DNA of 64,000 bases from Photobacterium kishitanii (GCF_003026355.1 NZ_PYON01000004.1:1-64000); one strand, 5' to 3'; counted from the stretch's first letter, positions 29,683-39,985 are shown. Notes: generated by a model from the sequence alone, not told the origin. Made by a program: numbers and translations.

Positions 29683-30945
29683 ATGTCAGGATTGACCTCT
29701 CCGCAAGCGACAGCCGCGCTTTCAACATGGCTGAAATATCTTGAACAACTCCATACTAGTGCCATTGATTTAGGACTCGATCGGGTTCGATTGGTGGCTG
29801 AACAAGCAGATCTGCTTAAACCTGCGCCATGTGTTATTACGGTAGCTGGTACTAATGGTAAAGGCTCGACCTGTGCCATGCTTGAAGCTATTTTATTGGC
29901 TGCTGGCTATAAAGTGGGGGTGTATAGCTCTCCTCATTTAGTACGTTATAACGAGCGAGTACGCATTAATAACCAAGAACTTGATGATAGTGAGCACTGT
30001 GGTGCTTTCGCAAGTGTGGAAGCTGCTCGTGGTGAAACCAGTTTAAGTTTATTTGAATTCGGCACCTTAGCTGCGCTGACATTGTTTAAGCAGCATCAGG
30101 TTGATGTGGTGGTATTAGAGGTCGGTTTAGGCGGACGTTTAGATGCGACGAATATTGTTGACCATGATGTATGTGTCATCACCAGTTTAGCGATTGATCA
30201 TGTTGATTGGTTAGGCGATAACATCGATGTTATTGGCTATGAGAAGGCAGGGATTTTCCGTAGTGGTAAACCAGCCATTTGTGGTCAACCACACCCGCCA
30301 GCAACAGTACCAGCGCATGCCGATGATATCGGTGCAGAGCTTTATCAAGTTGGCTATCAGTTTGATTATCAAGTAGAGGTTGACTGCTGGCATTGGCAAG
30401 CGGGTGCCTTTGCGCTGAGTGATTTACCTTTGCCGAGCTTACCGTTACCGAATGCTGCAACAGCATTGATGGCATTGTCTGTTGCTGAGCTTGATATTAG
30501 TGATAAAGACATTGTTGAAGGTCTGCGTAATGCATGCTTACCGGGGCGAATGCAACGGGTGAGTGAGCAACCATTAATTATTATGGATGTGGCACATAAT
30601 CCACATTCAGCTCAATATTTTGCGACTCAGCTAGCCAAAATAAAAGCCCAAGAAGGGAAAAACAAAGTCCATGCGGTGGTGGCGATGCTGCATGATAAAG
30701 ATATCGCAGCAACCGTTGCTGCGATGCGTGATAGTGTTGATTGTTGGTATCCGGCTTCGCTACAAGGCCCGCGTGCTGCTGTTGCTGCAGAGATATTGCT
30801 GCATTTACCAACAGGTTGCAGTGGTTTTGATAGTCCGGAATTAGCTTTTGACCAAGCCTTAACACAAGCAAGTGCTGACGATGTGGTAATCGTGTTTGGC
30901 TCGTTTTACACTGTTGGCCAAATAACCACTCATTTAAAGCTGTAG
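29683..30945 (+). CDS. folC: Bifunctional dihydrofolate synthase/folylpolyglutamate synthase
   Basis: Adds glutamate to dihydropteroate and extends polyglutamate tails on folates. The 420-residue Mur-ligase-like protein has the P-loop VAGTNGKGSTCAMLEAIL near residue 55, the SSPHLVRYNERVRIN stretch near residue 84, VVLEVGLGGRLDATNIV near residue 143 and MDVAHNPHS near residue 300. It is followed after 58 bp by dedD; a folC-dedD-cvpA-purF order is shared with enteric bacteria. Confidence 0.96.
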   Translation: MSGLTSPQATAALSTWLKYLEQLHTSAIDLGLDRVRLVAEQADLLKPAPCVITVAGTNGKGSTCAMLEAILLAAGYKVGVYSSPHLVRYNERVRINNQELDDSEHCGAFASVEAARGETSLSLFEFGTLAALTLFKQHQVDVVVLEVGLGGRLDATNIVDHDVCVITSLAIDHVDWLGDNIDVIGYEKAGIFRSGKPAICGQPHPPATVPAHADDIGAELYQVGYQFDYQVEVDCWHWQAGAFALSDLPLPSLPLPNAATALMALSVAELDISDKDIVEGLRNACLPGRMQRVSEQPLIIMDVAHNPHSAQYFATQLAKIKAQEGKNKVHAVVAMLHDKDIAATVAAMRDSVDCWYPASLQGPRAAVAAEILLHLPTGCSGFDSPELAFDQALTQASADDVVIVFGSFYTVGQITTHLKL

Positions 30946-31003
30946 AACGTTAAACAGAGCACATATTGTGCCGTTTTCGTTTTAGATATCAACAGGAGTC
31001 ATT

Positions 31004-31657
31004 GTGGCTAGTCAATTTCAAAACCGACTAATTGGAACCATTATTTTAGTCGCGATAGGGGTGATTTTTCTACCCGATTTTTTCGATGGTAAGAAAGAAC
31101 ATTATAAGGAAGAGTTTGCGAGTATTCCGTTGCAGCCAAAGATGGGCGGACAAAGTGAAGCTAAAACAATTCCTGAACCTGAAAATGCTGACGTGGTGTT
31201 ACCTAAAGAGCCAGTGACGGCGACGACAGATAGCCAAGCATCAACATCAACAGGTGATGAAACATACACTATTGAAGCTGATCATAGTGCAACGGCTGAG
31301 CCTGCTGTTAAACCCCAGCCTGTTGCTGCAAAACCTGTAGTTGCTCAACCGGTGGTAAAACCAAATGTACCAACGCCTGCGGTTAAAAAACCAGTGCCAG
31401 CAACAACAAGTTCAGCATGGGTAATTAAAATGGGGACTTTTGGTAATTTCGATAACGCTAATGCGTTAGTCGCAAAATTACGATTGAACGGTTATCAGGC
31501 ACAATTAATTCCACGTAATGCTAAACCTGGTCAATACGTAAAGGTTGTTGTTGGGCCTGATGTATCAAAAGCTAAGCTAACGGGGCAAATTGCAGAATTG
31601 AAAAAAATTACTGGCTTAAACGGCAAATTGAACCGATTTGATGCAATAAATCCTTAG
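31004..31657 (+). CDS. dedD: SPOR-domain cell-division protein DedD
   Basis: Septal-ring protein. The 217-residue product has an N-terminal membrane anchor (about 8-24, LIGTIILVAIGVIFLPDFF). A Pro/Ala/Lys-rich periplasmic linker follows (about 50-140), then a C-terminal SPOR domain (about 142-215; AWVIKMGTFGNFDNANALVA). SPOR domains bind denuded glycan strands at the septum. Its GTG start is preceded by AACAGGAG. The stop codon TAG overlaps the PurR box that controls the next gene. Confidence 0.92.
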   Translation: MASQFQNRLIGTIILVAIGVIFLPDFFDGKKEHYKEEFASIPLQPKMGGQSEAKTIPEPENADVVLPKEPVTATTDSQASTSTGDETYTIEADHSATAEPAVKPQPVAAKPVVAQPVVKPNVPTPAVKKPVPATTSSAWVIKMGTFGNFDNANALVAKLRLNGYQAQLIPRNAKPGQYVKVVVGPDVSKAKLTGQIAELKKITGLNGKLNRFDAINP

Positions 31658-31671
31658 GTAAACGTTTGCGT
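31656..31671 (+). promoter_or_regulatory. Probable PurR operator upstream of cvpA-purF
   Basis: AGGTAAACGTTTGCGT matches 14 of 16 positions of the PurR consensus ACGCAAACGTTTGCGT. It overlaps the dedD stop codon and lies upstream of a TAGAAT -10 element (31687-31692), so repressor binding would cover the -35 region. The cvpA-purF operon is a classic PurR target. Confidence 0.88.
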
Positions 31672-31721
31672 TAGCATTTTTTCTGTTAGAATACCCATCA
31701 ACAAAACGAGCAATAACAAAA

Positions 31722-32213
31722 ATGATCTGGATTGATTATGTAATACTGGGCGTGATCTGCTTCTCAGCAATGGTAAGTTTGGTCCGTGGTTTTGTTAAAG
31801 AAGCACTGTCATTAGTGATTTGGTTTACAGCATTTTTTATTGCTAGTAACTTTTATACGGAATTGGCGGTTTATTTTACCAATTTCAATGACAAGATGTT
31901 ACGTAACGGTAGTGCTATCGCAGTACTGTTTGTAGCGACGTTGATTGTTGGCGCAGTAGTAAACTACGTTATTGGTCAATTAGTGCAGAAGACCGGTTTG
32001 TCTGGTACAGATCGTGTTTTAGGAGTTGTTTTTGGTGCGGTTCGTGGCGTGCTTATTGTTGCTGCGGTATTGTTCTTTATTGATACCTTTACGGGTTTGT
32101 CGGACTCAGAATGGTGGAAGAAGTCTGAGTTGATACCTCAATTTGGTGCTGTAATAGAATGGTTCTTCGAATACATCAAAGAGAGCTCTAGTTTTTTACA
32201 TAGCATTAAATAG
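31722..32213 (+). CDS. cvpA: CvpA family inner-membrane protein
   Basis: The 163-residue protein has four hydrophobic segments and the family pattern SLVRGFVKEALSLVIWF near residue 22 and GAVRGVLIVAAVLFF near residue 106. CvpA is needed for colicin V production and for bile and envelope-stress tolerance in some bacteria; the molecular role is unclear. It is 86 bp before purF, in the conserved cvpA-purF operon behind the PurR box. Confidence 0.94.
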   Translation: MIWIDYVILGVICFSAMVSLVRGFVKEALSLVIWFTAFFIASNFYTELAVYFTNFNDKMLRNGSAIAVLFVATLIVGAVVNYVIGQLVQKTGLSGTDRVLGVVFGAVRGVLIVAAVLFFIDTFTGLSDSEWWKKSELIPQFGAVIEWFFEYIKESSSFLHSIK

Positions 32214-32299
32214 TGCAAGATTAACCGCGGTTGCTAGCGTTATTGTTCATAATAGTGACGCTAGCAGCTGTTATTTTATGCAGGACGAGGACTTAGGAA

Positions 32300-33817
32300 A
32301 TGTGTGGTATTGTTGGAATCGTGGGCTCAACCCCGGTAAACCAGTCTATCTATGATGCACTTACAGTGTTACAGCATCGCGGCCAAGATGCCGCTGGTAT
32401 TTGCACCTTAGAAAGCAATCGTTTCCGTCTGCGTAAAGCGAATGGTTTAGTACGTGATGTCTTTGAAGCTAAACATATGCAGCGCTTACAGGGTAATGTG
32501 GGTATTGGACATGTACGTTACCCAACGGCAGGAAGCTCAAGTGTTTCAGAAGCCCAGCCGTTTTATGTTAACTCTCCTTACGGTATTTCTTTAGCGCATA
32601 ACGGTAATTTAACCAATGCGGCTGATATTCGAGAAACCTTATTTGAACAAACAAAGCGTCATGTAAATACTACCTCTGATTCGGAAGTTTTATTGAATGT
32701 GCTTGCTAACCAACTTGCACATAGTCAAAGTTATCCAATCAGTCCTAACGATATTTTCAAAGCGGTTAGCGAAGTACATAACATTGTTAAAGGTGCTTAT
32801 GCTGTCGTTGCTTTGGTGATTGGCCACGGTCTAATTGCTTTCCGTGATCCTAATGGCATTCGTCCATTATGTTTAGGTAAACGTGAAGAAAACGGCAAAA
32901 TCGAATACATGGTAGCGTCAGAATCTGTGGCATTAGATGCTGTTGGTTTCGACTTTATGCGCGATGTATTACCTGGTGAAGCGGTTTATATTACCTTTGA
33001 TGGTGAGCTTTACACTCAGCAATGCGCCCTTAATCCACAGCTGAATCCATGTATCTTTGAATTTGTATACTTTGCACGCCCAGATTCGTTTATTGATAAA
33101 GTCTCGGTTTATGGTGCACGTTTAGCGATGGGCACTAAACTTGGTGAAAAGATCAAGCGTGAGTGGGCTGATATTGATATTGATGTGGTGATCCCGATTC
33201 CTGAAACCTCATGCGATAGTGCACTTGAAATTGCTCGTACGCTAAATAAGCCTTATCGCCAAGGTTTTGTTAAAAACCGTTATGTTGGCCGTACTTTTAT
33301 CATGCCAGGTCAGCAAATGCGCCGTAAATCAGTTCGTCGCAAATTGAATGCGATTCGTTCTGAATTTAAAGGCAAGAATGTATTGCTGGTGGATGATTCT
33401 ATTGTTCGTGGTACTACCTCTGAGCAAATTATTGAGATGGCACGTGATGCTGGCGCAAAGAAAGTCTATTTAGCTTCTGCTGCTCCTGAGGTTCGCTTCC
33501 CTAATGTGTATGGCATTGATATGCCAAGTGCTAATGAGTTGATTGCGCATGGCCGTGAAGTGGATGAAATTGGTCAATTGATTGGTGCTGATGGTCTGAT
33601 TTTCCAAGATCTGACTGATTTGGTGGCAGCGGTTGCTGAAGGTAATCCGGATATAACCTTATTTGAAACCTCAGTGTTCAATGGTAATTATGTGACAGGC
33701 GATGTTGATCAACAATATCTCGATTACCTTGATGCATTACGCAATGAAGATTCAAAGTTACAGGTGGAATTACAGCAAGATTTAGCTAACCTTGAGTTGT
33801 ATAACGAAGGGATGTAA
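32300..33817 (+). CDS. purF: Amidophosphoribosyltransferase
   Basis: First committed step of purine synthesis: PRPP plus glutamine to phosphoribosylamine. The 505-residue protein starts [10 protein letters not shown], where Cys2 becomes the N-terminal nucleophile of the class II glutaminase domain. The PRPP-binding motif [19 protein letters not shown] lies near residue 361. SD AGGA precedes the ATG. Followed by an intrinsic terminator; expressed with cvpA under PurR control. Confidence 0.97.
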   Translation: MCGIVGIVGSTPVNQSIYDALTVLQHRGQDAAGICTLESNRFRLRKANGLVRDVFEAKHMQRLQGNVGIGHVRYPTAGSSSVSEAQPFYVNSPYGISLAHNGNLTNAADIRETLFEQTKRHVNTTSDSEVLLNVLANQLAHSQSYPISPNDIFKAVSEVHNIVKGAYAVVALVIGHGLIAFRDPNGIRPLCLGKREENGKIEYMVASESVALDAVGFDFMRDVLPGEAVYITFDGELYTQQCALNPQLNPCIFEFVYFARPDSFIDKVSVYGARLAMGTKLGEKIKREWADIDIDVVIPIPETSCDSALEIARTLNKPYRQGFVKNRYVGRTFIMPGQQMRRKSVRRKLNAIRSEFKGKNVLLVDDSIVRGTTSEQIIEMARDAGAKKVYLASAAPEVRFPNVYGIDMPSANELIAHGREVDEIGQLIGADGLIFQDLTDLVAAVAEGNPDITLFETSVFNGNYVTGDVDQQYLDYLDALRNEDSKLQVELQQDLANLELYNEGM

Positions 33818-33843
33818 TTGCAAGGACTGACTAATTAACGACT

Positions 33844-33874
33844 AAAGCGATAGGCTGATACCTATCGCTTTTTT
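33844..33874 (+). terminator. Intrinsic terminator of cvpA-purF
   Basis: AAAGCGATAGG/CCTATCGCTTT stem, loop CTGATA, then T-run. Same stem sequence as the fabB terminator. Confidence 0.9.
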
Positions 33875-34072
33875 ATTGGTATCGATAATGGATAGTATGA
33901 TGTTCGCTAGCTTTAGTGGTCTATTAAAATGGCAGTTTATCGATGAATTAACGTAACGAGAGGTACTGTGATGAGAGGTTTGACTAATAAGATAAGTTGT
34001 TGCGAAGATAAATGAAAATGCCGCTCCTAATTTATTTGGCGGCATTTTTCTCTGTTTTTGTTCTAAAACTAA

Positions 34073-34957
34073 TTAGTGTTTTTCAAGATCAAAGTAATGA
34101 CTTGCAAAATCAATAAATAGACGTAGTTTTTCTGGTTGGTAATCACGGTGGTTGTAAATCAAATATACATCACGCGGGTTTGCAGACCAATTTTTAAGCA
34201 CTTGTACCACGTCACCTGCTGCAATGTATTTTTCTAACATAACATTTGGCATTAATGTGATACCAAGACCAGCTGTACATGCTTTACGAATTACATTAAG
34301 TTCGCTAGCTTCAAAACGGGCGCGTTCATTAATAGTAACTGTTTCGCCATTTTGATTGGTTAAACGCCAGCGTAAAAGTGGGTTACCTTTTAATAGCGTA
34401 TGTTCATGTAGATCCTGAGCATGCTTAGGTTCTGGGTTTTTCTTTAGATAATCAGGGCTTGCGACCAAAATATCTTTTACTTCATTAATACGACGTGCAA
34501 TAAGCGTTGAATCTCGTTGAGGGCCAACACGGAACATAACGTCCCAATCGGTTGGATCAAGTTGATCGGGTTCATTGCTCATGTACAACTGAATGCTAAT
34601 CGCTGGGTGTTCTTGCATAAATGCAGTTAGCAACGGCTGTAACATTACTTTAGTAATGTTTGTCGGTGCAGCAATACGCAATTTACCTGCAGCGCCTTTA
34701 CACTCTTCACTGATGTGTTCAGTCGTATCAAGTAGCTGTTGTAATAACGGCGCACAATCCTGATAAAACTTCTGACCGGCTTCAGTCAGAGACAGTTTAC
34801 GAGCATGACGATTTAAAAGGCGAATGTTAAGGCCTTCTTCGAGTGCTTGGATACGACGTGTTAGCGTCGCAACAGGTACCTGCGTTTTTCGTGATGCGGC
34901 AGTATAACTACCATTTTCCACAACCATGCGGAATAGGTTTAGATCGTCAAGTTTCAT
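34073..34957 (-). CDS. aphB: LysR-family regulator, AphB-like
   Basis: The 294-residue protein has the LysR helix-turn-helix (about 1-60, MKLDDLNLFRMVVENGSY) and effector domain. It closely resembles what I recall of Vibrio cholerae AphB, including LLNRHARKL, LDPTDWDVMFRVGPQRDSTL and LGITLMPNVML. AphB activates virulence and acid/anaerobic genes in V. cholerae. Cysteines here are at 68, 86 and 227; whether Cys227 equals the redox switch of AphB needs an alignment. I start at ATG 34957, the family start, rather than the TTG at 35002. It is divergent from rssB, an arrangement I believe is shared with Vibrio. Confidence 0.82.
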   Translation of the reverse strand: MKLDDLNLFRMVVENGSYTAASRKTQVPVATLTRRIQALEEGLNIRLLNRHARKLSLTEAGQKFYQDCAPLLQQLLDTTEHISEECKGAAGKLRIAAPTNITKVMLQPLLTAFMQEHPAISIQLYMSNEPDQLDPTDWDVMFRVGPQRDSTLIARRINEVKDILVASPDYLKKNPEPKHAQDLHEHTLLKGNPLLRWRLTNQNGETVTINERARFEASELNVIRKACTAGLGITLMPNVMLEKYIAAGDVVQVLKNWSANPRDVYLIYNHRDYQPEKLRLFIDFASHYFDLEKH

Positions 34958-35301
34958 ATCAAAGTCATTTGTGAAAACTGATAATGGGTAATTGTATAAC
35001 AAAACGAGTCAAAATCACCCCTTTTTGTTATGAATTTAAAATAAAAATATGTTAGGCCTAATATTTATTGAGTTGGACTCTATTTCTCTATAAATATTAG
35101 AAGAGTTTGAACTTGTCTATATTTATAGAACAGATTTTTTGATATTACCTAGAAAAGAATTATTAGTTGTCATTATTTATCTATGCTTAGTGGTGCCACA
35201 GCTTTAAATCACCTTGTGATAACAAAGTTTAGTGATCTAGAGTTGGTCTTGCTAATTTTAGCTTATACACTCATAGATGTAGTTATGAAAAGGAGATACT
35301 T

Positions 35302-36351
35302 TTGCTTGCAGGGAAAAATATACTTATCGTAGAAGATGATCCTGTGTTCCGAACCATGATTGTTGGCTTTTTAAATAGCCAAGGTTGTCAGGTGAGAGAG
35401 GCAGAAGATGGCTTGTCTGGATTAAAAGCCTTAAAAGATAATATTCCAGATTTATTACTGTGTGATTTGGCGATGCCGATCATGACGGGAATGGAGTTTG
35501 TTGAAGAGGTAGCCTTACAGTATCCAATGATCCCTGTGATTGTGATTTCTGGCACTGGAAACATGACTGATGTCGCTCAAGCATTACGCTTAGGTGTTAA
35601 AGATTTCTTAATTAAGCCAATTGATAACATTATGACGCTTAAATCTGCGATTGTATCGGTGCTAAAGATGCAAGATAGTGCTCAGCAGAAACAACAAGAC
35701 TTTTCTCAGCGATGGGTAACGGACGGTGATGACTCAGGTTTAGTCGAAGAAGAGTTACAATGGCACATTTCAGAATTAAAAAATGACCCTCAAGCCGCAC
35801 GTGAGTTATTGATGGGATTAATGCCAGATCTCCAATCGCGTTGTGGGCGTTGGAAACTCAGTTATCGTGCTTTACAGTCGGCAGATATGTCACCGGTTAT
35901 CTTTGATTACATCTGGTTAATCGATGGCCAATTAGCATTCTATATGGTTGATACTAGCTCTGGTGGCGAAAATAGTACTGCAACAGCATTATTGATCAGA
36001 GCATGTTTTAATGATTTTTTGCGCCGCCAAGGTAATTACTTAAGTAGTGTTCAACATTTAGTGGCGCAAATAGAATTAGGTTTAAAGTATTCAGGTTATG
36101 CCACCCCGGTGAAGGGGCTATTTGGGGTCTTTAATCTTGCAGAGAGACAACTACATCTGATTGCTGCTGGTATTGGCGGTAAGCTACAAGTTAGTGAGCA
36201 ATGTGCAATGATAACCGCAGGGCAATGGCTTGGTGATGATGCGTGTAATAACCCACTAGTCATTTTACCTATGTCTGATGATGGCGGTCGATTATCACTC
36301 AGTGATATCAATCATGCTAATTTTAGTGTTAATTTTGAAACAGTGACATAA
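35302..36351 (+). CDS. rssB: RssB-like response regulator (RpoS turnover adaptor)
   Basis: The 349-residue protein has a receiver domain (about 5-125) with acidic EDD at 11-13, phosphoacceptor Asp55 in LLLCDLAMP and Lys in DFLIKP. A C-terminal PP2C-like domain lacks the metal-binding aspartates of active phosphatases. Similarity to E. coli RssB (DxAMPxMxG, ALRLGVxDxLxKP) supports an adaptor role delivering sigma S to ClpXP. The start is TTG with AAGGAG six bases upstream; no in-frame ATG fits. The clpP and clpX genes lie 6 kb away in this window. A convergent terminator separates it from the POT gene. Confidence 0.88.
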   Translation: MLAGKNILIVEDDPVFRTMIVGFLNSQGCQVREAEDGLSGLKALKDNIPDLLLCDLAMPIMTGMEFVEEVALQYPMIPVIVISGTGNMTDVAQALRLGVKDFLIKPIDNIMTLKSAIVSVLKMQDSAQQKQQDFSQRWVTDGDDSGLVEEELQWHISELKNDPQAARELLMGLMPDLQSRCGRWKLSYRALQSADMSPVIFDYIWLIDGQLAFYMVDTSSGGENSTATALLIRACFNDFLRRQGNYLSSVQHLVAQIELGLKYSGYATPVKGLFGVFNLAERQLHLIAAGIGGKLQVSEQCAMITAGQWLGDDACNNPLVILPMSDDGGRLSLSDINHANFSVNFETVT

Positions 36352-36379
36352 GCATTATATTAAGACGAGAGCTATAAAA

Positions 36380-36410
36380 AAGGGGATGCATACATTGCAT
36401 CCCCTTCGTT
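36380..36410. terminator. Bidirectional terminator between rssB and POT transporter
   Basis: AAGGGGATGCA pairs perfectly with TGCATCCCCTT around TACAT, with A-rich sequence on the left and T-rich on the right, so it can serve both convergent genes. Confidence 0.9.
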
Positions 36411-36425
36411 TATTTTAAGCCACAA

Positions 36426-37820
36426 TTAAGCATTTGCTGGTTGTGGTTTGGTATCACTATCATCGTTATCAACAGCGCCTTCAGCACCGTGCATCCACGA
36501 AATTAATTTGTTAGAGAACAACAGTAGTAATGCACCCGCGATAACTGCAGTAATGGCAATACCTGAGAAGATAGCTAATGGACCAGCTTCACCGATACTT
36601 GCACCAACAACACCTGCAATGTAGTTTGCAATAGCGTTGGCACCGAACCATGCACCCATCATTAGTGACGCTAGGCGTAGCGGCGCTAATTTGGTTACCA
36701 TTGATAGACCAATAGGTGATAAGCATAGCTCACCAATAGTATGGAAGAAGTAGGCACCGACTAGCCACATCATTGATGTTTTCACTGTTACATCGCCGTT
36801 TTGTTCTAAAGCTGCACCGATCATACAAGCAAAACCAAGTGCGAGAGAGAACATAGCTAAAGCAAATTTAACGGGTGAGTTTGGCTCACTTTTACCCATA
36901 CGAACCCAAAGTGCTGCCAAAATTGGTGCACAGATAATAATGAAGAATGGGTTCAAAGATTGGAACCATGCTGCTGGTACTTCAAAATTACCGATCATGC
37001 GGTTGGTATATTCTTGTGAGTAAATATTCATTAGGCCACCGGCTTGCTCAAAGCCAGCCCAGAATACGATAACAAAAGTACACATCACTAAAATTACTTT
37101 TAAGCGATCACGCTCAATTTTAGTTAATGGTTCTTTCTTACCACTGGCATTGTTTTCCGCATCACGTACAGCAGCAGGTACAGTACCAATATCACCTAAA
37201 TAACGTTGGGCGAAGAATACTTGGATAAGTAAGCTCATTAACATACCAACACCGGCACATAGGAAACCTGCTTTCCAGCCATAAACGGCTGATGCTGTTC
37301 CCGCGATAACACCCGCAAGTAATGAACCGATATTAATACCCATGTAGAAAATAGTGAATGCACCGTCACGGCGATTATCACCTTCTGGGTATAAGTCTCC
37401 TACCATGGTTGAAATGTTTGGTTTAAATAGACCGTTACCGACAATAAGGAAGGCTAAACCGATATAAAAGGCACTAACAGCATGCGGATCAACGACACTG
37501 TGAGGCAAGGCTAGCGTAAATTGACCTATAGCCATTAATACGCCACCAATAATAATTGAGCGACGTTGACCTAAAATGTTGTCGGCAATCCAACCACCAA
37601 TAAGAGGAGTAAAATAAACTAAGCCAGTGTAGATACCGTATAAGTTAAGTGCTTCTTCTGTAGTCCAGCCGAGGCCGCCGTTAATGGTTTTATCTGTTAA
37701 ATATAAAACCAAGATGGCTCGCATCGCGTAATAAGAAAAGCGTTCCCATAGCTCAGTTCCAAATAAAAGGAACAAGCCTTTTGGGTGGCCCAGAAGGGTA
37801 CCACTACTATTATGACTCAT
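36426..37820 (-). CDS. POT-family proton-dependent di/tripeptide transporter (Dtp-like)
   Basis: The 464-residue protein has twelve to fourteen membrane helices. Helix 1 carries the POT motif LFGTELWERFSYYAMRAILV near residue 19, which includes E-x-x-E-R-F-x-Y-Y. FTPLIGGWIADNILGQR near residue 70, GNGLFKPNISTMVGDLY near residue 128 and FTIFYMGINIGSLLAG near residue 153 follow. These carry residues for proton coupling and peptide termini. It imports di- and tripeptides. A long 5' region (about 450 bp) shared with rfaH suggests regulated divergent promoters. Which E. coli Dtp is the ortholog cannot be decided from sequence alone. Confidence 0.92.
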   Translation of the reverse strand: MSHNSSGTLLGHPKGLFLLFGTELWERFSYYAMRAILVLYLTDKTINGGLGWTTEEALNLYGIYTGLVYFTPLIGGWIADNILGQRRSIIIGGVLMAIGQFTLALPHSVVDPHAVSAFYIGLAFLIVGNGLFKPNISTMVGDLYPEGDNRRDGAFTIFYMGINIGSLLAGVIAGTASAVYGWKAGFLCAGVGMLMSLLIQVFFAQRYLGDIGTVPAAVRDAENNASGKKEPLTKIERDRLKVILVMCTFVIVFWAGFEQAGGLMNIYSQEYTNRMIGNFEVPAAWFQSLNPFFIIICAPILAALWVRMGKSEPNSPVKFALAMFSLALGFACMIGAALEQNGDVTVKTSMMWLVGAYFFHTIGELCLSPIGLSMVTKLAPLRLASLMMGAWFGANAIANYIAGVVGASIGEAGPLAIFSGIAITAVIAGALLLLFSNKLISWMHGAEGAVDNDDSDTKPQPANA

Positions 37821-38266
37821 AGGATTCTCTATTTTATTTTAATTTGTGTGTTTGCTCATTCATGTAGGTTTATAAAGCACAATATATTTAACTGCAAGTT
37901 TTTACATTTAACAAACAATGATAAAACATTATAAACAACTGATAAGTAAGAGTTTGTGTTTTTTTTGATCAATTATGAAAAATCAAATTTCATCACTCTG
38001 TGGTATATCTTACACTATTTATTGGCTCTTATTTGGTTTTTTATATTGTTCTTGAAGTTCATGTTAGTTGCTTATATCACTCCTTGAGAATATTCATATA
38101 TGTTACAAATTCCAAGCAGTATATTGGTCAATAGTATTGCTAAAACTTATAACTGTAGAATATAAAAATAGATCTCAGTATTAAAAATAGAGCGACTAGG
38201 CAAAGATATAAATCACGGTTAATTTTGTATATACTAATCGAAGGTAAGATTTTATTGAGGTTGATG
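37821..38266. other. Divergent intergenic region, POT gene / rfaH
   Basis: About 446 bp, A+T-rich, noncoding. It must carry both promoters; I see several TATA-like hexamers but no confident -35/-10 pair or known operator. Confidence 0.4.
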
Positions 38267-38770
38267 ATGAAAGATTGGTATTTACTTTATTGTAAGCGTA
38301 GTGAACAAGAGCGCGCAGTGATCAATCTTGATCGTCAAGGGGCTGAATGTTATTACCCTCAGGTCGTTGTCGAAAAAATCGTGCGTGGCAAACGTTGTGA
38401 ATGCTATGAGCCGCTATTTCCTAGCTATGTTTTTGTGACGTTTGATCCTGAACAATTGAGCTTTACGACTGTGCGTTCAACTCGTGGAGTGGCTGACTTT
38501 ATTCGTCAGGGAGCGATGCCGCAAGTTGTTAGTGAAGAACTTATCTATAATTTGATGACCAATGAAGCTAATAATTCATATGATCATATGTTTGAGTCAT
38601 TACCTCAGCAAGGTGATAAATTGATCTTAGAACAAGGTGAATTTAAAGGTCTTGATGCTATTTATCAGGAGCCTGATGGCGAAAAACGTTCATTTATGCT
38701 GATTAATTTGCTTGGTAAACAAGTAAAGGTCAGTGTTGAGAATACAGCTTTAGTTAAAAATAAAGCTTAG
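38267..38770 (+). CDS. rfaH: Transcription antitermination protein RfaH
   Basis: NusG paralogue that binds ops-paused RNA polymerase and promotes read-through and translation of long LPS, capsule and other exported-polymer operons. The 167-residue product starts MKDWYLLYCKR, followed by EKIVRGKRCECYEPLFPSYV near residue 35 and STRGVADFIRQG near residue 70, close to E. coli RfaH. I start at ATG 38267, spaced 6 bases from GAGG (38257-38260); the TTG-started extension is not conserved. The O-antigen block at the left edge is a natural target, although its 5' leader, where an ops element would lie, is outside the window. Confidence 0.94.
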   Translation: MKDWYLLYCKRSEQERAVINLDRQGAECYYPQVVVEKIVRGKRCECYEPLFPSYVFVTFDPEQLSFTTVRSTRGVADFIRQGAMPQVVSEELIYNLMTNEANNSYDHMFESLPQQGDKLILEQGEFKGLDAIYQEPDGEKRSFMLINLLGKQVKVSVENTALVKNKA

Positions 38771-38778
38771 TTCAATAA

Positions 38779-38806
38779 AAAAGCGAGTATGCCATTACTC
38801 GCTTTT
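38779..38806. terminator. Bidirectional terminator between rfaH and folD
   Basis: AAAAGCGAGTA/TACTCGCTTTT perfect stem, 6-base loop, A-run on one side and T-run on the other, between convergent genes. Confidence 0.88.
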
Positions 38807-38847
38807 GAATTTTCATTGACGGTATTTATTAATTATATACGCTTGGT

Positions 38848-39705
38848 TTATGCTGAATGGTATTGCTCGCAGGCAAGCAAGGTATTTTCAATTAAACTGG
38901 CTACTGTCATTGGCCCAACGCCTCCAGGTACTGGCGTTATATGTTTTGCGCGCTGACAAGCCACGTCAAATTCAACATCTCCGCATAATTTACCATTTTC
39001 AAGACGGTTAATACCTACATCAATAACAGTCGCTCCCTCTTTAATCCAGTTTCCTGGAATAAAATTAGGTTTGCCAACGGCAACCACTAAAATATCAGCT
39101 TGGCGAATATGACCTTCAAGATCTTGTGTAAAGCGGTGGCAGGTTGTTGTCGTTGCCCCAGCCAATAATAACTCGAGTGTCATCGGGCGGCCGACAATGT
39201 TGGATGCGCCAACAATAACCGCATGTTTACCACGTACTTCAATATTATATCGCTCAAGTAGCGTAATAATGCCTTTAGGTGTACATGAACGTAATTTGGG
39301 AATACGCTGACTAAGGCGACCGACATTGTAGGGATGAAAGCCATCAACATCTTTTTCTGGATCGATGCGTTCAAGAATACGCGTACAGTCCATACCCGCA
39401 GGTAATGGTAATTGAACTAAAATACCATCCATGGTTGGATCTTGATTGAGTTCATCAATTAAATCGAGTAATTGCTGTTCAGATGCAGTACTTGGCAGAT
39501 CAAATGATTTTGAAATAAAGCCGACTTCTTCACACGCTTTGCGTTTACTACCAACGTAGATCTGCGAGGCTGGATCTTGCCCTACAAGAACAACAGCTAA
39601 TCCAGGTGCGCGTAATCCGGCATCGGTGCGAGCTTTAACTCTCGCGGCAACTTCCTGTCGTACAGTTTGGGAGATGATTTTTCCATCAATAATTTGAGCG
39701 CTCAT
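38848..39705 (-). CDS. folD: Methylenetetrahydrofolate dehydrogenase/cyclohydrolase
   Basis: Interconverts 5,10-methylene-THF, 5,10-methenyl-THF and 10-formyl-THF. The 285-residue protein starts [12 protein letters not shown]. It has the catalytic Lys region [14 protein letters not shown] near residue 52, [13 protein letters not shown] near residue 95, the NADP stretch [13 protein letters not shown] near residue 161 and TPVGGVGPMT near residue 260. I start at ATG 39705 with AAGGAT 5 bases upstream; the 13-codon extension to 39744 is not conserved. Confidence 0.96.
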   Translation of the reverse strand: MSAQIIDGKIISQTVRQEVAARVKARTDAGLRAPGLAVVLVGQDPASQIYVGSKRKACEEVGFISKSFDLPSTASEQQLLDLIDELNQDPTMDGILVQLPLPAGMDCTRILERIDPEKDVDGFHPYNVGRLSQRIPKLRSCTPKGIITLLERYNIEVRGKHAVIVGASNIVGRPMTLELLLAGATTTTCHRFTQDLEGHIRQADILVVAVGKPNFIPGNWIKEGATVIDVGINRLENGKLCGDVEFDVACQRAKHITPVPGGVGPMTVASLIENTLLACEQYHSA

Positions 39706-39985
39706 GGTGATCCTTGTTGTGTTGGTTGAACGTATCAACGCCAATATTGTGGCAGATTATGAATGGAATAGCTATTAAGCAAACGATTGCTATTTTATTT
39801 TATGTTGTGCTATTACTATGACTTGGTGACCAAAGTGGCGCCCAACGATAAAAATACTGTGGTAGTAATTAGCTTAAATAGTCGTACTGAGCCTTTGTTT
39901 ATCTTAAAAATATCCTTAAAAATGTGTTTTTTGTTGTATCTTTAACCAGTCAGTTGTTTGAAGCATGAAAAATGAAGTAAAGGGA

